Below, in pieces: positions 32,140 to 40,979 of a stretch of 64,000 nt of DNA. The notes beneath the pieces are model-generated. The model did no database searches, was not told the DNA's origin, and worked only from the letters and a program-made list of their open reading frames with translations. The position numbers were made by a program, and so were the translations under genes. This DNA is from UBA6107 sp034430175 (GTDB lineage: Bacteria; Chloroflexota; Anaerolineae; Anaerolineales; Anaerolineaceae): NCBI GenBank assembly GCA_034430175.1, contig DAOUFI010000022.1, forward strand, positions 1-64,000, in the 5' to 3' direction. Position 1 is the first letter of the stretch. Every line of letters starts with the position of its first letter.

Positions 32140-33165
32140 CTACTCCGTCCGATAATAAGGTGCATCCAGATGCTCCACGCTAATAAGCGCGGGTTTGATT
32201 CCCAATGAAGACAGACGGTCAACGATCGCCTGATACTCAACCAGTTTTGCCTGGATATTGCTCAGGTCAAGACCAAAATAGACTCTCCATCCTTTCGGAT
32301 CCTTCCAACCCATACCGGCAATCGAATCGTAGACAAGCGAGGCACCGGAGGGTAACTGTGCACCCAGGCTGATTGCCGTCTGTAACACCTGAGGATCGAT
32401 GTAATCGATCTTCGGCTCACTGTTGACAAGACCTCCAGTGGTGTCTTTGGAGTTGGCAGCCTCAGCATCCGTGGCAGTGACCAGCACAGGCACAGCGACG
32501 GTCGATTTGACCGAAAGGAGCGTGCCACCGTCACCGCGGGCGGGCATGACCACACCCTCAGCATCTACCCACTGGGTTGTATCCGGACCAACCCAGGCCA
32601 GGATCGGCTTGCGTTCGGTAACGGTCAGGATGACGGTATCAGGGAAGCTGACTTTAAGGTGAATATTTGTCAGCTCGGGGAATGCAGTGAGGATGGCGTT
32701 GATCGTTTGGCGACGGTCAAGGGTGAAGATGGAGTGATTTGCACCGTTGACCACGGACTGAATGTCAGCCGCGGTCACACGTGAATTGCCAGAGACTTCC
32801 ACATTCTTGACCTGGAAGGTTTCGAGTGTAGTGAGAAGAACGACTAAAATCAGGGTGGCGATGGCAAGGAAAACCGAAGCCATTTGCCAACTGAATTGCA
32901 CCTGGGGTAGGGCAGGGAGGCGGACTTCAACGCCGTTGCCCGTTTGCGCGTAATGGACCTTGCGGACCGCCGCGGCTCGTGTTGAATGGGTAAGAGGAAC
33001 CGCGTAGGGAGAAGAGGTACGGCGGACTGTCGTGCCAACGTTCTGGCCGGTAACGCGCGTAGCCTGCTGGCGCGCGGTATCCACGCGCTGCTGGCTGGAT
33101 TGCTGGCGTTTCTGCCGGAGTTGTTCTGCCCTGGAGTACCCAGGTCTGGCACGTTCAGGCGTCAT
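32140..33165 (-). CDS. ftsQ: Cell division protein FtsQ/DivIB
   Basis: 341 residues. A basic cytoplasmic N-terminus of about 90 residues (Arg/Gln-rich) precedes one membrane helix (about 94-115, VFLAIATLILVVLLTTL). A POTRA domain starts FQVKNVEVSGNSRVTAADI, followed by the FtsQ beta domain. It links early and late divisome proteins outside the membrane. AGGAG lies 9 nt before the ATG, and ddl ends 2 nt before it. Confidence 0.92.
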   Translation of the reverse strand: MTPERARPGYSRAEQLRQKRQQSSQQRVDTARQQATRVTGQNVGTTVRRTSSPYAVPLTHSTRAAAVRKVHYAQTGNGVEVRLPALPQVQFSWQMASVFLAIATLILVVLLTTLETFQVKNVEVSGNSRVTAADIQSVVNGANHSIFTLDRRQTINAILTAFPELTNIHLKVSFPDTVILTVTERKPILAWVGPDTTQWVDAEGVVMPARGDGGTLLSVKSTVAVPVLVTATDAEAANSKDTTGGLVNSEPKIDYIDPQVLQTAISLGAQLPSGASLVYDSIAGMGWKDPKGWRVYFGLDLSNIQAKLVEYQAIVDRLSSLGIKPALISVEHLDAPYYRTE

Positions 33166-33167
33166 CT

Positions 33168-34286
33168 CTACTTGCTCCTGTATGTTCTGACGGTGGCATC
33201 ACGTTCAGCTTTACGACTGAAGGCCAGGTCGATCAATCTTTGAACCAGCTCGGGGTAGGAAATGCCGCTGGCTTCCCAGAGCTTGGGGTACATGCTGATC
33301 TTGGTGAAACCGGGGATGGTATTGATCTCGTTGAGGAAGACCTCGTTGGTATCCCGGTCCAACAGGAAATCGACGCGAGCCATGCCGGCGCAATCAGCTG
33401 CTTTGTAAGCGCGAATGGCGATATCGCGAATTTTAGCCATGGTCGCTTCATCGATGGGGGCGGGGATCAGTAATTCAGAGCCCTCGTCGATGTATTTGGC
33501 TTCGTAACTGTAGAAATCATCGCAGGGGCGGATCTCACCGGCGACAGAGGCGATGGGGTCCTCGTTGCCGAGAACGCTAACCTCGATTTCGCGACCATTC
33601 ACTCCGCGTTCGACGAGAACGCGACGATCAAACTGAGCGCCTTCGAGGATACCCTCGTAAAGGTCAGAGCGATTGCGGCATTTGGTTACGCCCACTGAAG
33701 AACCAAGGTTGGCGGGTTTGACGAAGACCGGGTAAGTCAGGTTGGCTTCGATGGTTTTAATCACGTCATCCATACGCGAAGTAGCCTGGCTACGGAAAAC
33801 GGTGACGGATTCAACAACGGGAATGTTATTGGCTCGCATGACGTCTTTGAAGAGAATCTTGTCCATGCCGACAGAGGAGCCGAGAACACCGGCGCCGATG
33901 TAGGCTACGTCAGCAAGCTCAAGTAGCCCCTGCATGGTACCGTCTTCACCGAAGGTTCCATGCAAAACGGGAAAGATCACGTCCAGGTTGACGATTGCTT
34001 CCAACTGTTCCTTGCCAGCTTGTGCTCGGATGGCATAAAGTTGACCCCCACGGGTGGGTTCGGGCAGGAGGACGACTTGGAAAAGTCCATCCAGTTTGTT
34101 GGTCTCAAAAGCCTGTAATACATTAATTCCAGAAAGCCAGGTGCCTTCGTGGGTGATACCGATCTCGAAAACCTCATATTTCTGCGGATCGAGAACAGAC
34201 AAGACGGAGCGAGCGCTCATCAGAGAGACTTCATGCTCTCCGGAGCGACCGCCAAAGATGACGCCAATCCGTAGTTTCTTTTCCAT
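33168..34286 (-). CDS. ddl: D-alanine--D-alanine ligase
   Basis: 372 residues. Joins two D-alanines with ATP for the peptidoglycan stem. The N-terminus is RIGVIFGGRSGEHEVSLMSAR. The ATP-grasp core contains VFVKPANLGSSVGV and the C-terminal DFLLDRDTNEVFLNEINTIPGFT with Mg-binding E and N. The longer lid (DFYSYEAKYIDEGSELLIPAP) marks the Ddl A/VanA-like subgroup; YSYEAKY argues for D-Ala rather than D-lactate specificity. The ATG at 34286 is 4 nt after the murB stop; the longer frame would add unrelated residues. Confidence 0.96.
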   Translation of the reverse strand: MEKKLRIGVIFGGRSGEHEVSLMSARSVLSVLDPQKYEVFEIGITHEGTWLSGINVLQAFETNKLDGLFQVVLLPEPTRGGQLYAIRAQAGKEQLEAIVNLDVIFPVLHGTFGEDGTMQGLLELADVAYIGAGVLGSSVGMDKILFKDVMRANNIPVVESVTVFRSQATSRMDDVIKTIEANLTYPVFVKPANLGSSVGVTKCRNRSDLYEGILEGAQFDRRVLVERGVNGREIEVSVLGNEDPIASVAGEIRPCDDFYSYEAKYIDEGSELLIPAPIDEATMAKIRDIAIRAYKAADCAGMARVDFLLDRDTNEVFLNEINTIPGFTKISMYPKLWEASGISYPELVQRLIDLAFSRKAERDATVRTYRSK

Positions 34287-34290
34287 ATTC

Positions 34291-35214
34291 TTACTTTTTC
34301 CAATCACCAAATAATTCGATTTCAAGTTGCAATTCGACCGCAAACTTCTCGCGGACGGTTTTTTGAACCAGGGCGATCAACTGACGGTAGTCTTCGGCAC
34401 AACCACTACCGTCGTTGATCAAGAAGTTGCCGTGTACTGGGCTGATCTCCACGCCACCAATACGGGTGCCCTTCAAACCGGCTGCTTCGATAAGTCGCCC
34501 TGCATAATCACCAGTGGGATTCTTGAATGTAGAACCCAGACTGGCTCCCGCAGGCTGAGCATTGCGGCGTTTCTCATTGATCTCGTTCACCCTGGCCTGA
34601 ACGGCTTCACGGGTGGAGGGAGTCAGGTTAAACGTCGCGGAGAGAATCACTCCATTCCCCGGCTCTCTTTTGAAAGCACTCGAACGATAAGTGAATCCCA
34701 TCCCGTCGCAATTCAGCGACAGTAAGCCTTTACTGCGGTGCAAGATTTCTGCCATTAACAGACTCTGGCAAATGTCCTTGCCGTGAGCTCCGGCATTGCC
34801 GTAGACAGCTCCGCCGACTGTGCCGGGGATACCAGCTGCCCATTCGAGGCCGCTCATGGCTGCTTCGGTAACAACGCGAACAAGGGTGGTAAGGGCGGCG
34901 CCGGATTCAACGTAGACGGTGGGATGCTCTCCATTTTCGTTTATGCGAATGGTTTTCGCCTGGTTGAAGAGTACAAAGCCGTGCCAGCCGTCATCACTGA
35001 TGAGCATATTCGAACCATTTCCGAGCAAACGGAACTCCACATTGTTTTGCCAAAGGAAGGCAGCATCCGCGGCGAGCTCGTCAGCAGAGCAGGCTTCTGC
35101 GAACCAACGCGCTGGACCACCGACGCGAGCGGTGCTGTAACGCGCCAGAGCAACATTTTGTTGCAGGCGTTCACCGAAATGTTCTTGCAGAAGGGACTGC
35201 GAAATCTCAGTCAT
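34291..35214 (-). CDS. murB: UDP-N-acetylenolpyruvoylglucosamine reductase
   Basis: 307 residues. FAD- and NADPH-dependent second step to UDP-MurNAc. FAD-binding motifs are TARVGGPARWF and RLLGNGSNMLISDDG. The proton-donor serine region is QPAGASLGSTFKNP, and the type IIa signature GNFLINDG lies near the C-terminus. AGGA lies about 7 nt before the ATG. It follows the small unknown gene by 9 nt. Confidence 0.97.
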   Translation of the reverse strand: MTEISQSLLQEHFGERLQQNVALARYSTARVGGPARWFAEACSADELAADAAFLWQNNVEFRLLGNGSNMLISDDGWHGFVLFNQAKTIRINENGEHPTVYVESGAALTTLVRVVTEAAMSGLEWAAGIPGTVGGAVYGNAGAHGKDICQSLLMAEILHRSKGLLSLNCDGMGFTYRSSAFKREPGNGVILSATFNLTPSTREAVQARVNEINEKRRNAQPAGASLGSTFKNPTGDYAGRLIEAAGLKGTRIGGVEISPVHGNFLINDGSGCAEDYRQLIALVQKTVREKFAVELQLEIELFGDWKK

Positions 35215-35223
35215 TCTCTATCC

Positions 35224-35415
35224 TTACATTTCCTTCACATGATCGATCAATCGCTCCATTAGTTTTTGCTGCTGGGCGGTTGGTAATTTATTAAATTCCT
35301 TTTCAACGACCGGCGATTTAGGTGGAATACGTACACGCTGAAATTCATTGACAATGAAGGGTAATTCAGTGTGTACTTCACTAAAAACATTGGTTTTCGT
35401 CTGCAGGTCAGTCAT
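35224..35415 (-). CDS. Small protein of unknown function inside the dcw cluster
   Basis: 63 residues, hydrophilic, starting MTDLQTKTNVFSEVHTELPF and ending in a helix (QQKLMERLIDHVKEM). No membrane segment, cysteine pair or known motif. GGAG lies 7 nt before the ATG and the ATG starts 1 nt past the murC stop, so it is clearly translated within the murC-murB block. I recognise no family. A helper for division or wall synthesis is only a guess from position. Confidence 0.75.
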   Translation of the reverse strand: MTDLQTKTNVFSEVHTELPFIVNEFQRVRIPPKSPVVEKEFNKLPTAQQQKLMERLIDHVKEM

Positions 35416-35416
35416 C

Positions 35417-36790
35417 TTATTTCTCCCTTTCTTGAAGCACCTTCAGCATGCGTTTACAGATTTGATCCGCATCGCCGGCTGAAAGGACAAGCAGAACATC
35501 TCCGGGTTCCAAGGTCGCCGAAAGCTGGTCGACCGCGTCTTCCAGGGTCTTGCAATAAATCGCTTTTTTGTCGTTCATTTTTTTAACCAGCTCGGCAGAT
35601 GAATAGTCTTCTTTGGGCTCGCGGGCCGCGTAAATCTCGGTGACGAGGGTGAGATCTGATCCCCTGAGTGAATGGATGAAATCAGCTTCGAGCGCGCGAG
35701 TGCGTGAATAGGTGTGTGGCTGCCAGACGGTAACGAGGCGTCGTTTGGGATAACGAGCTCTGGCTGCGGCCAGGGTGGCTGAGATTTTAGAAGGATGATG
35801 AGCGTAATCATCCACGATTGTCACACCATTGGCTTCACCGATCACATCGAAGCGACGGCCGGTACCGGTGAATTTGCTTAGGTTGGCAGCTGCTTTTTCC
35901 ACGGGGAAACCCAGCTCGTTGATCACGGCAAGAATAGCAATGGAATTTCGGGCGTTGTGGGTGCCGGGAATCTGCAGCGATACGTGAGTCAGCGTTGTGT
36001 TGTTCAAGTGATCGATTACATCAAAGTCAAAACCACCCACGGTATTGGAGACCACGTTCACAGCCTGGTAATCGGCATCATTGGAATATCCATAAGTAAT
36101 CACATGCGTTCCGGGTTGGACGGAATTGACCAGTTTGGAGGCATGCTCGTCGTCTTTGCAAACGACCAGCATACCGTCTTCTGGGAGCAGTTTGACGAAA
36201 TCGGCGAAGGCTTCGCGGTATAGAGCGGGAGTAGGGTAGCAATCGGGATGGTCATACTCAACGTTGGTGATGATGGCGATATGAGGGCGGAGGCCGAGGA
36301 ACATGCGGTCGTATTCGTCAGCTTCGATGACGAAATAGACACCTTTACCGGCATGAGCACTGTTGGAGAGGTCTTTGGAAACACCGCCGATGATGTACGA
36401 TGGATCCAGGTTGAGACGATTAAGTGTGTACGCCATCAGTGTGGTTGTCGTCGTTTTTCCGTGTGAACCGGCTACCGTGATCGCTACCTGGTCTTTCATC
36501 AGGTCAGCCAGGAAATCAGAGCGCTTGAGAACGGGAATACCGGAGGCAACCGCGGCGATGACCTCGACGTTGTTGTCGGGAATGGCAGAGGAACGGACGA
36601 CCAGGTCAGCACCCTTGATGTTGGCTGGGTCGTGACCCTCGTAAATATGCGCTCCATGAATCGCAAGGTCAAGGGCGAGTGGAGAGAGCGTGCGATCCGA
36701 GCCCGTGACTATGTATCCCCGCTCGAGAAGCACACGAGCGATGGAGGAAATGCCTGTACCACCGATGCCGATCAAATGTATATGTTTCAT
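35417..36790 (-). CDS. murC: UDP-N-acetylmuramate--L-alanine ligase
   Basis: 457 residues. Adds L-Ala to UDP-MurNAc. The N-terminal Rossmann domain starts MKHIHLIGIGGTGISSIARVL. The ATP motif is GSHGKTTTT near 112. The central-domain signature is VIEADEYDRMF (acidic Mg ligand), and VDDYAHHPSKI near 320 is diagnostic of MurC. The ATG at 36790 overlaps the stop of the upstream CvpA-like gene (TGATG); the longer frame to 36865 reads inside that gene. Confidence 0.97.
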   Translation of the reverse strand: MKHIHLIGIGGTGISSIARVLLERGYIVTGSDRTLSPLALDLAIHGAHIYEGHDPANIKGADLVVRSSAIPDNNVEVIAAVASGIPVLKRSDFLADLMKDQVAITVAGSHGKTTTTTLMAYTLNRLNLDPSYIIGGVSKDLSNSAHAGKGVYFVIEADEYDRMFLGLRPHIAIITNVEYDHPDCYPTPALYREAFADFVKLLPEDGMLVVCKDDEHASKLVNSVQPGTHVITYGYSNDADYQAVNVVSNTVGGFDFDVIDHLNNTTLTHVSLQIPGTHNARNSIAILAVINELGFPVEKAAANLSKFTGTGRRFDVIGEANGVTIVDDYAHHPSKISATLAAARARYPKRRLVTVWQPHTYSRTRALEADFIHSLRGSDLTLVTEIYAAREPKEDYSSAELVKKMNDKKAIYCKTLEDAVDQLSATLEPGDVLLVLSAGDADQICKRMLKVLQEREK

Positions 36791-37332
36791 CAGATAAACA
36801 CCACCAGAATGAGAACGAATGCGACTGCCACTGAGAAATACACAGTTGGGCTGGTTGCCATCCATGCAGGAGGCAATACTTTGATCAAACGTAGTGCTGC
36901 CTGACCGGCTTCGGTCGTCGCGTCAGGGGCGGTTACAAACGAGAATGGATAACCGGCCATGTGCATGAAATACCAGAGCGAGCCGAAGATCAAAAAACCG
37001 TTTACCGCACCAATGAAAAATCCCAGCAGGGCATCTTGAAGAAAATGGCGTATGAAACGATCACTTTCAGCCAGGCGCGGAATCTTGGGGGTTTGATAAC
37101 CAAAAAACACCAGACAAACCAGGATAGTGGTTTGCAACCAGAAAACCGTGGCCGGTGAACCCGTTGCAAAAGTCTCCTTGAAGAAGGGAACGAATGACTT
37201 TAACACGGTGAGGATGAACATGGCCAGAATGACGCTAAATACCACCAGCAATTCCTTGGCCCAGCCGCGCATGGCACCAATGACCGCGAAGAGGATAACG
37301 AACATGAAAAGCATGACATTCAGACTGATCAT
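36790..37332 (-). CDS. CvpA-like membrane protein between murG and murC
   Basis: 180 residues with four hydrophobic segments (about 5-22, 28-48, 64-80, 100-125) and a C-terminal fifth helix. The N-terminal GAMRGWAKELLVVFSVILAMF resembles the CvpA family pattern (G-x-x-R-G-x-x-K-E). CvpA proteins help maintain the envelope, but their mechanism is unclear. It overlaps murG by 4 nt (ATGA) and murC by 1 nt, so it is firmly part of the dcw transcript. An extra membrane gene at this place is not part of the textbook cluster. Confidence 0.65.
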   Translation of the reverse strand: MISLNVMLFMFVILFAVIGAMRGWAKELLVVFSVILAMFILTVLKSFVPFFKETFATGSPATVFWLQTTILVCLVFFGYQTPKIPRLAESDRFIRHFLQDALLGFFIGAVNGFLIFGSLWYFMHMAGYPFSFVTAPDATTEAGQAALRLIKVLPPAWMATSPTVYFSVAVAFVLILVVFI

Positions 37333-38429
37333 GAGCGTTTGGTCCTTTCTGCCAATTGCAGAACGAGTAAAGCGATCTGTGCTGCGGCATCCGGATGAGC
37401 AAGCGATGACATTGCCGCTTTCATCGCAGCCATGTGATGCTCGTTTTCAAGGATTGCGGACAAAGTTGGCATCAATTGCTCGTCGAGAGCGGAATTTTCA
37501 ATCATCACCGCTGCCCCTTTTTCCACCAGATAATTGGCATTAACTTTTTGATAACGCCAGGCGAAGGGATAGGGAACGAGAATGGCAGGAAGCCCGTAGA
37601 ATGGCAATTCGCCTAAGGTTGAGGCTCCAGCACGGGATACGACGACATCCGCTGCAGAGAAGGCTGCTGCCATTTCCTCGTGAAGATACGGGAAGGGGCG
37701 ATAACGCTTCCGCAGATCGGCAGGAATTGTTTTAGCGTTATTCTCAATCTCTGACCAATCGAGTTCACCGGTCAGGTGGATCACCTGTATCTTCTGAAGT
37801 AATTCGGTCAAGTGATGTGTAATTGCCTGGTTGATCAACCGGGCACCCTTGCTACCACCGACGATGAGTAGGATGGGCAATTTGGGGTCGAGACCAAATT
37901 GCTTCAGGGCTGCCTTTTTCTCCAGTTTCTTGAGATCGCTGCGTATGGGATACCCGGTTACTGCCAGCTTTCGGGAGGTAGGGAAGAAGGTTATTGAATT
38001 CTCGGTGGTCAAGGCAATGGTATCTGCAAACGCTGCCAGACTCTTGAGCGCCAGACCAGGTTCAATATCAGGTACATAGAGCAGGGTGGGGACGCGACGT
38101 CCGGCAAAGGCCATGGGGACAGCCACATAACCACCGGTGAAGAGCAATACGTCCGGTTGGAATTCCTTGAGGATGCGTGAGGATGTGGATACGCCGCGGA
38201 TCAGCTTTGCCACGTTTCCGGGCAGGTTGCGCAAACCCACGCCGTGGACACCAGCTGCGGGAATGGCGCGGAAAGGGATACTCTGGCGAGCGACCAGGTT
38301 GGCTTCTATGCCACCTTCACCCCCAACCCAGAGGACGTCCTCGAGGCGATCAGCGAGAGCCTGATAGATCGACAGGGCGGGATACACTCCCCCGCCTGTC
38401 CCCCCGGCGCAAATCAACAGCTTTGCCAT
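37329..38429 (-). CDS. murG: Undecaprenyldiphospho-muramoylpentapeptide GlcNAc transferase
   Basis: 366-residue GT28 enzyme making lipid II from lipid I at the inner membrane face. The N-terminal glycine loop is CAGGTGGGVYPAL. The second domain has VGGSKGARLIN and the UDP-GlcNAc site SRAGASTLGELPFYGLPAILVPYPFA. GGGAG lies 5 nt before the ATG. The first 27 codons overlap the end of ftsW in another frame. Because the glycine loop is only nine residues in, a later start is impossible, so the overlap is real. Confidence 0.96.
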   Translation of the reverse strand: MAKLLICAGGTGGGVYPALSIYQALADRLEDVLWVGGEGGIEANLVARQSIPFRAIPAAGVHGVGLRNLPGNVAKLIRGVSTSSRILKEFQPDVLLFTGGYVAVPMAFAGRRVPTLLYVPDIEPGLALKSLAAFADTIALTTENSITFFPTSRKLAVTGYPIRSDLKKLEKKAALKQFGLDPKLPILLIVGGSKGARLINQAITHHLTELLQKIQVIHLTGELDWSEIENNAKTIPADLRKRYRPFPYLHEEMAAAFSAADVVVSRAGASTLGELPFYGLPAILVPYPFAWRYQKVNANYLVEKGAAVMIENSALDEQLMPTLSAILENEHHMAAMKAAMSSLAHPDAAAQIALLVLQLAERTKRS

Positions 38430-39591
38430 AAGGACTCCCTTCTGAAGCTGAGTTTTTCGACAGCTTCGAATTTCTTGAAACTCCCATGAGGATGCCGATA
38501 CCCATTAATACGGTCATCAGACTGGAACCGCCTGAACTGACCAGGGGAAGGGCATTCCCCGCGAACGGGAGAAGATTGACGATAACGCCCATGTTGATCA
38601 TGGCTTCGATGGTGATCCACAGAGTGATTCCGGCAGCGATCCATCGGCCCAGGTCATCTTTGGCTTCGTTGGCGATCTTCATACCACGCCAGAGAATGAA
38701 AACATAAATTGCGATCACGAAGAAAGCACCGATCAAACCGGTTTCCTCGGTGATCACAGCAAAGATCGAGTCGGTAGGCGCGACGGGCAGGCCAATGAAC
38801 TTGGTGGTTGAACGTCCCAGACCCACACCGAAAACGCCGCCGTTGATAATGGCTTCGAGCGACCACTTGACATGATCAGAGGCGTTTTCGGGGTTTTGCA
38901 TTCCGTTCCAATAATCAGTGAGGCGGACACGGGCGGTTTTATAGACTAGAACCACCAAAGCACCGAGCACCCCAGCAACCAGCACGACTACCAAAATCTG
39001 GCGCAACTTGCCACCAGCGATATAGAAAAGAACACCCCCCAAAATAATCACTGTTGCCGCTGCGGATACATCCGGCTGGGCCAGGATTAACCCCGCGGTG
39101 ATACCCAGGATACCCATCAACGGGATGAGGCCGAAAGACCACTGATCCATGACGTCACGCTTGCTATTGAGCCAAACGCAGAGGTAAAGGATTACGACCA
39201 GCTTGGCGATTTCCGATGGTTGGATGGAGCCATTGAATAGGGCACGCTTGGCACCGAAATCACCGATCGAACCGAAGATCAACACTGCAAGCAAAAGAAT
39301 GATGGTACCAGCCATGGCAACAACAACTAGATTGCGGAAGCGATGGTAATCGAAAAAGGTGAGGGCAATCGCGACACCACAACCAAGAACGCCGATGATC
39401 ATTTGTTTGACAACGGTCGAATAAGCGGAGTTGCCCATGCCAACGGCATATTGCCAACTGGCTGAATATACCATCAGGAAACCAAAAGCCATGAGAGTAA
39501 GTACGGCAATTCCGAGGGGAACGTCAAAATTATCGCGAAAGAAGCGTTTGATAGTTGGTTTAGCTCTGGAGGTGTTCGTAGCGGTTGTCAT
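38350..39591 (-). CDS. ftsW: Lipid II polymerase / division protein FtsW
   Basis: 413-residue SEDS-family glycosyltransferase with ten membrane helices. Family motifs are LMVYSASWQYAV early, the ALFNGSIQPSEIAKL segment, the catalytic-loop VFGVGLGRSTTK and LVSSGGSSLM near the end. The ATG at 39591 overlaps the murD stop (ATGA); an upstream start at 39609 lies deeper inside murD. The C-terminal tail (EGSPYGKAVDLRRGDRRGS) is polar, and its coding sequence overlaps murG by 80 nt. Confidence 0.95.
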   Translation of the reverse strand: MTTATNTSRAKPTIKRFFRDNFDVPLGIAVLTLMAFGFLMVYSASWQYAVGMGNSAYSTVVKQMIIGVLGCGVAIALTFFDYHRFRNLVVVAMAGTIILLLAVLIFGSIGDFGAKRALFNGSIQPSEIAKLVVILYLCVWLNSKRDVMDQWSFGLIPLMGILGITAGLILAQPDVSAAATVIILGGVLFYIAGGKLRQILVVVLVAGVLGALVVLVYKTARVRLTDYWNGMQNPENASDHVKWSLEAIINGGVFGVGLGRSTTKFIGLPVAPTDSIFAVITEETGLIGAFFVIAIYVFILWRGMKIANEAKDDLGRWIAAGITLWITIEAMINMGVIVNLLPFAGNALPLVSSGGSSLMTVLMGIGILMGVSRNSKLSKNSASEGSPYGKAVDLRRGDRRGSVSRPVDLSGSR

Positions 39592-40970
39592 GGCAGATTT
39601 TTCACCCATTGTTTGAAATAATTACCGCGCTCCTCAAAGTCACGGAAGGCATCATAACTGGTGCACCCGGGTGAGAGCAGAATCACATCACCCTGTTCAG
39701 CGATCTGCGCAGCCATATACAACGCGTCCTGGAAATCGGTGTAGCAGGCGATGCTACACAACCGCTCGCCCGGGGTAAGTTGACCGAGAGCGGCGGTGAT
39801 CTTGAAGGCAGCTTCACCAAAGATGATGACGTGGTCGACACGGTTATGGATCAAACGAGATAAATCATCCCAGGGGAGATCTTTATCACGACCACCCAGA
39901 AGGAGGATAATCGGTTCGTCGAAGGATCGCAGAGCAGCCATCGTGCGTTCTGGGGCGGTGGCAATCGAATCGTTATACCAGAGGCTGCCGTGCCAGTTGC
40001 GCACAAGCTCCAGACGGTGTTCCACGCCATTGAAATCTTTCACACCAGCGATCATTGAAGATTTGGGTAAACCGGCTGCATAAGCGATGGCACAGGCAGC
40101 CAGAACGTTGATGAGGTTATGTTCACCGCGCAGCAGTATGGTTTCACGGGGCATGATTTTTTCATTACCAGAGTCGGTTTGTAGCATGATGTTCTTACCA
40201 TCAAACCAGGTGCCGATCATGCCTGCTTCAGGTTGTCTGAGCCCGAAGGTGACCAGGCGCCCTTTGACCTTAGACCGCAGATCCCACGAGCCTTTGTCTT
40301 CGCGGTCGAGGATCGCCACATCGTCTTTGTGTTGGAAGTCAATGATATGAGCCTTGGCAGCGGTGTATGCGGCCATGCTGCCGTGACGGTCCAGATGGTT
40401 GGGTGTGATATTCAGAACCGCGGCGATGTTGGGACTGATAGTCATTTGTTCAAGCTGGAAACTGGAGAGTTCCAAGATGACCAGGTCTTCTTTTTGGATC
40501 TCATCGAGATATTCCACGAGAGGCAAACCGATATTGCCACCGATCCAGGCTTGGTGATTGCCTTTGACAGCATCCTTCGCCATGCGACCAACCAATGTTG
40601 TCGTGGTGGTCTTGCCAGCAGAACCAGTAATGCCGATCACCCGGGCTTTAACCGATTCCATAAAGATCTGTGAATCATTGGTGATGAGAAGTTCGCGTTT
40701 GGCGGCTTCCTGTACGATGGGGAGGGTGAGCGGCACTCCGCCGGAAAGGCAGACTACTTCGACCTTGTCCAATAATTCGATGGGATGTTCACCGAAGACA
40801 CATTCCACCTTGGTTTGGGTGAAAGCTGAACGGATTTCGTCCGTTTCCTTTCCGGTGCGCTTGTCATTCAGAATAACTCGTGCTCCTTCATGGCTAAGAT
40901 AACGCGCCAGAGCCTGACCCTGACGGGCGGCTCCGATGATCAAAACGCGTTTTCCAGTCCAGTTGCTCAC
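39588..40970 (-). CDS. murD: UDP-N-acetylmuramoylalanine--D-glutamate ligase
   Basis: 460 residues. Adds D-Glu to UDP-MurNAc-L-Ala. The ATP motif GSAGKTTTT lies near 115. NHLDRHGSMAAY in the central domain and GVEHRLELV near 310 are typical of MurD. The start is GTG (40970) with AAGGAG 5 nt upstream. It lies 9 nt after mraY and overlaps ftsW by 4 nt. Confidence 0.96.
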   Translation of the reverse strand: MSNWTGKRVLIIGAARQGQALARYLSHEGARVILNDKRTGKETDEIRSAFTQTKVECVFGEHPIELLDKVEVVCLSGGVPLTLPIVQEAAKRELLITNDSQIFMESVKARVIGITGSAGKTTTTTLVGRMAKDAVKGNHQAWIGGNIGLPLVEYLDEIQKEDLVILELSSFQLEQMTISPNIAAVLNITPNHLDRHGSMAAYTAAKAHIIDFQHKDDVAILDREDKGSWDLRSKVKGRLVTFGLRQPEAGMIGTWFDGKNIMLQTDSGNEKIMPRETILLRGEHNLINVLAACAIAYAAGLPKSSMIAGVKDFNGVEHRLELVRNWHGSLWYNDSIATAPERTMAALRSFDEPIILLLGGRDKDLPWDDLSRLIHNRVDHVIIFGEAAFKITAALGQLTPGERLCSIACYTDFQDALYMAAQIAEQGDVILLSPGCTSYDAFRDFEERGNYFKQWVKNLP

Positions 40971-40979
40971 GTAATCTCC

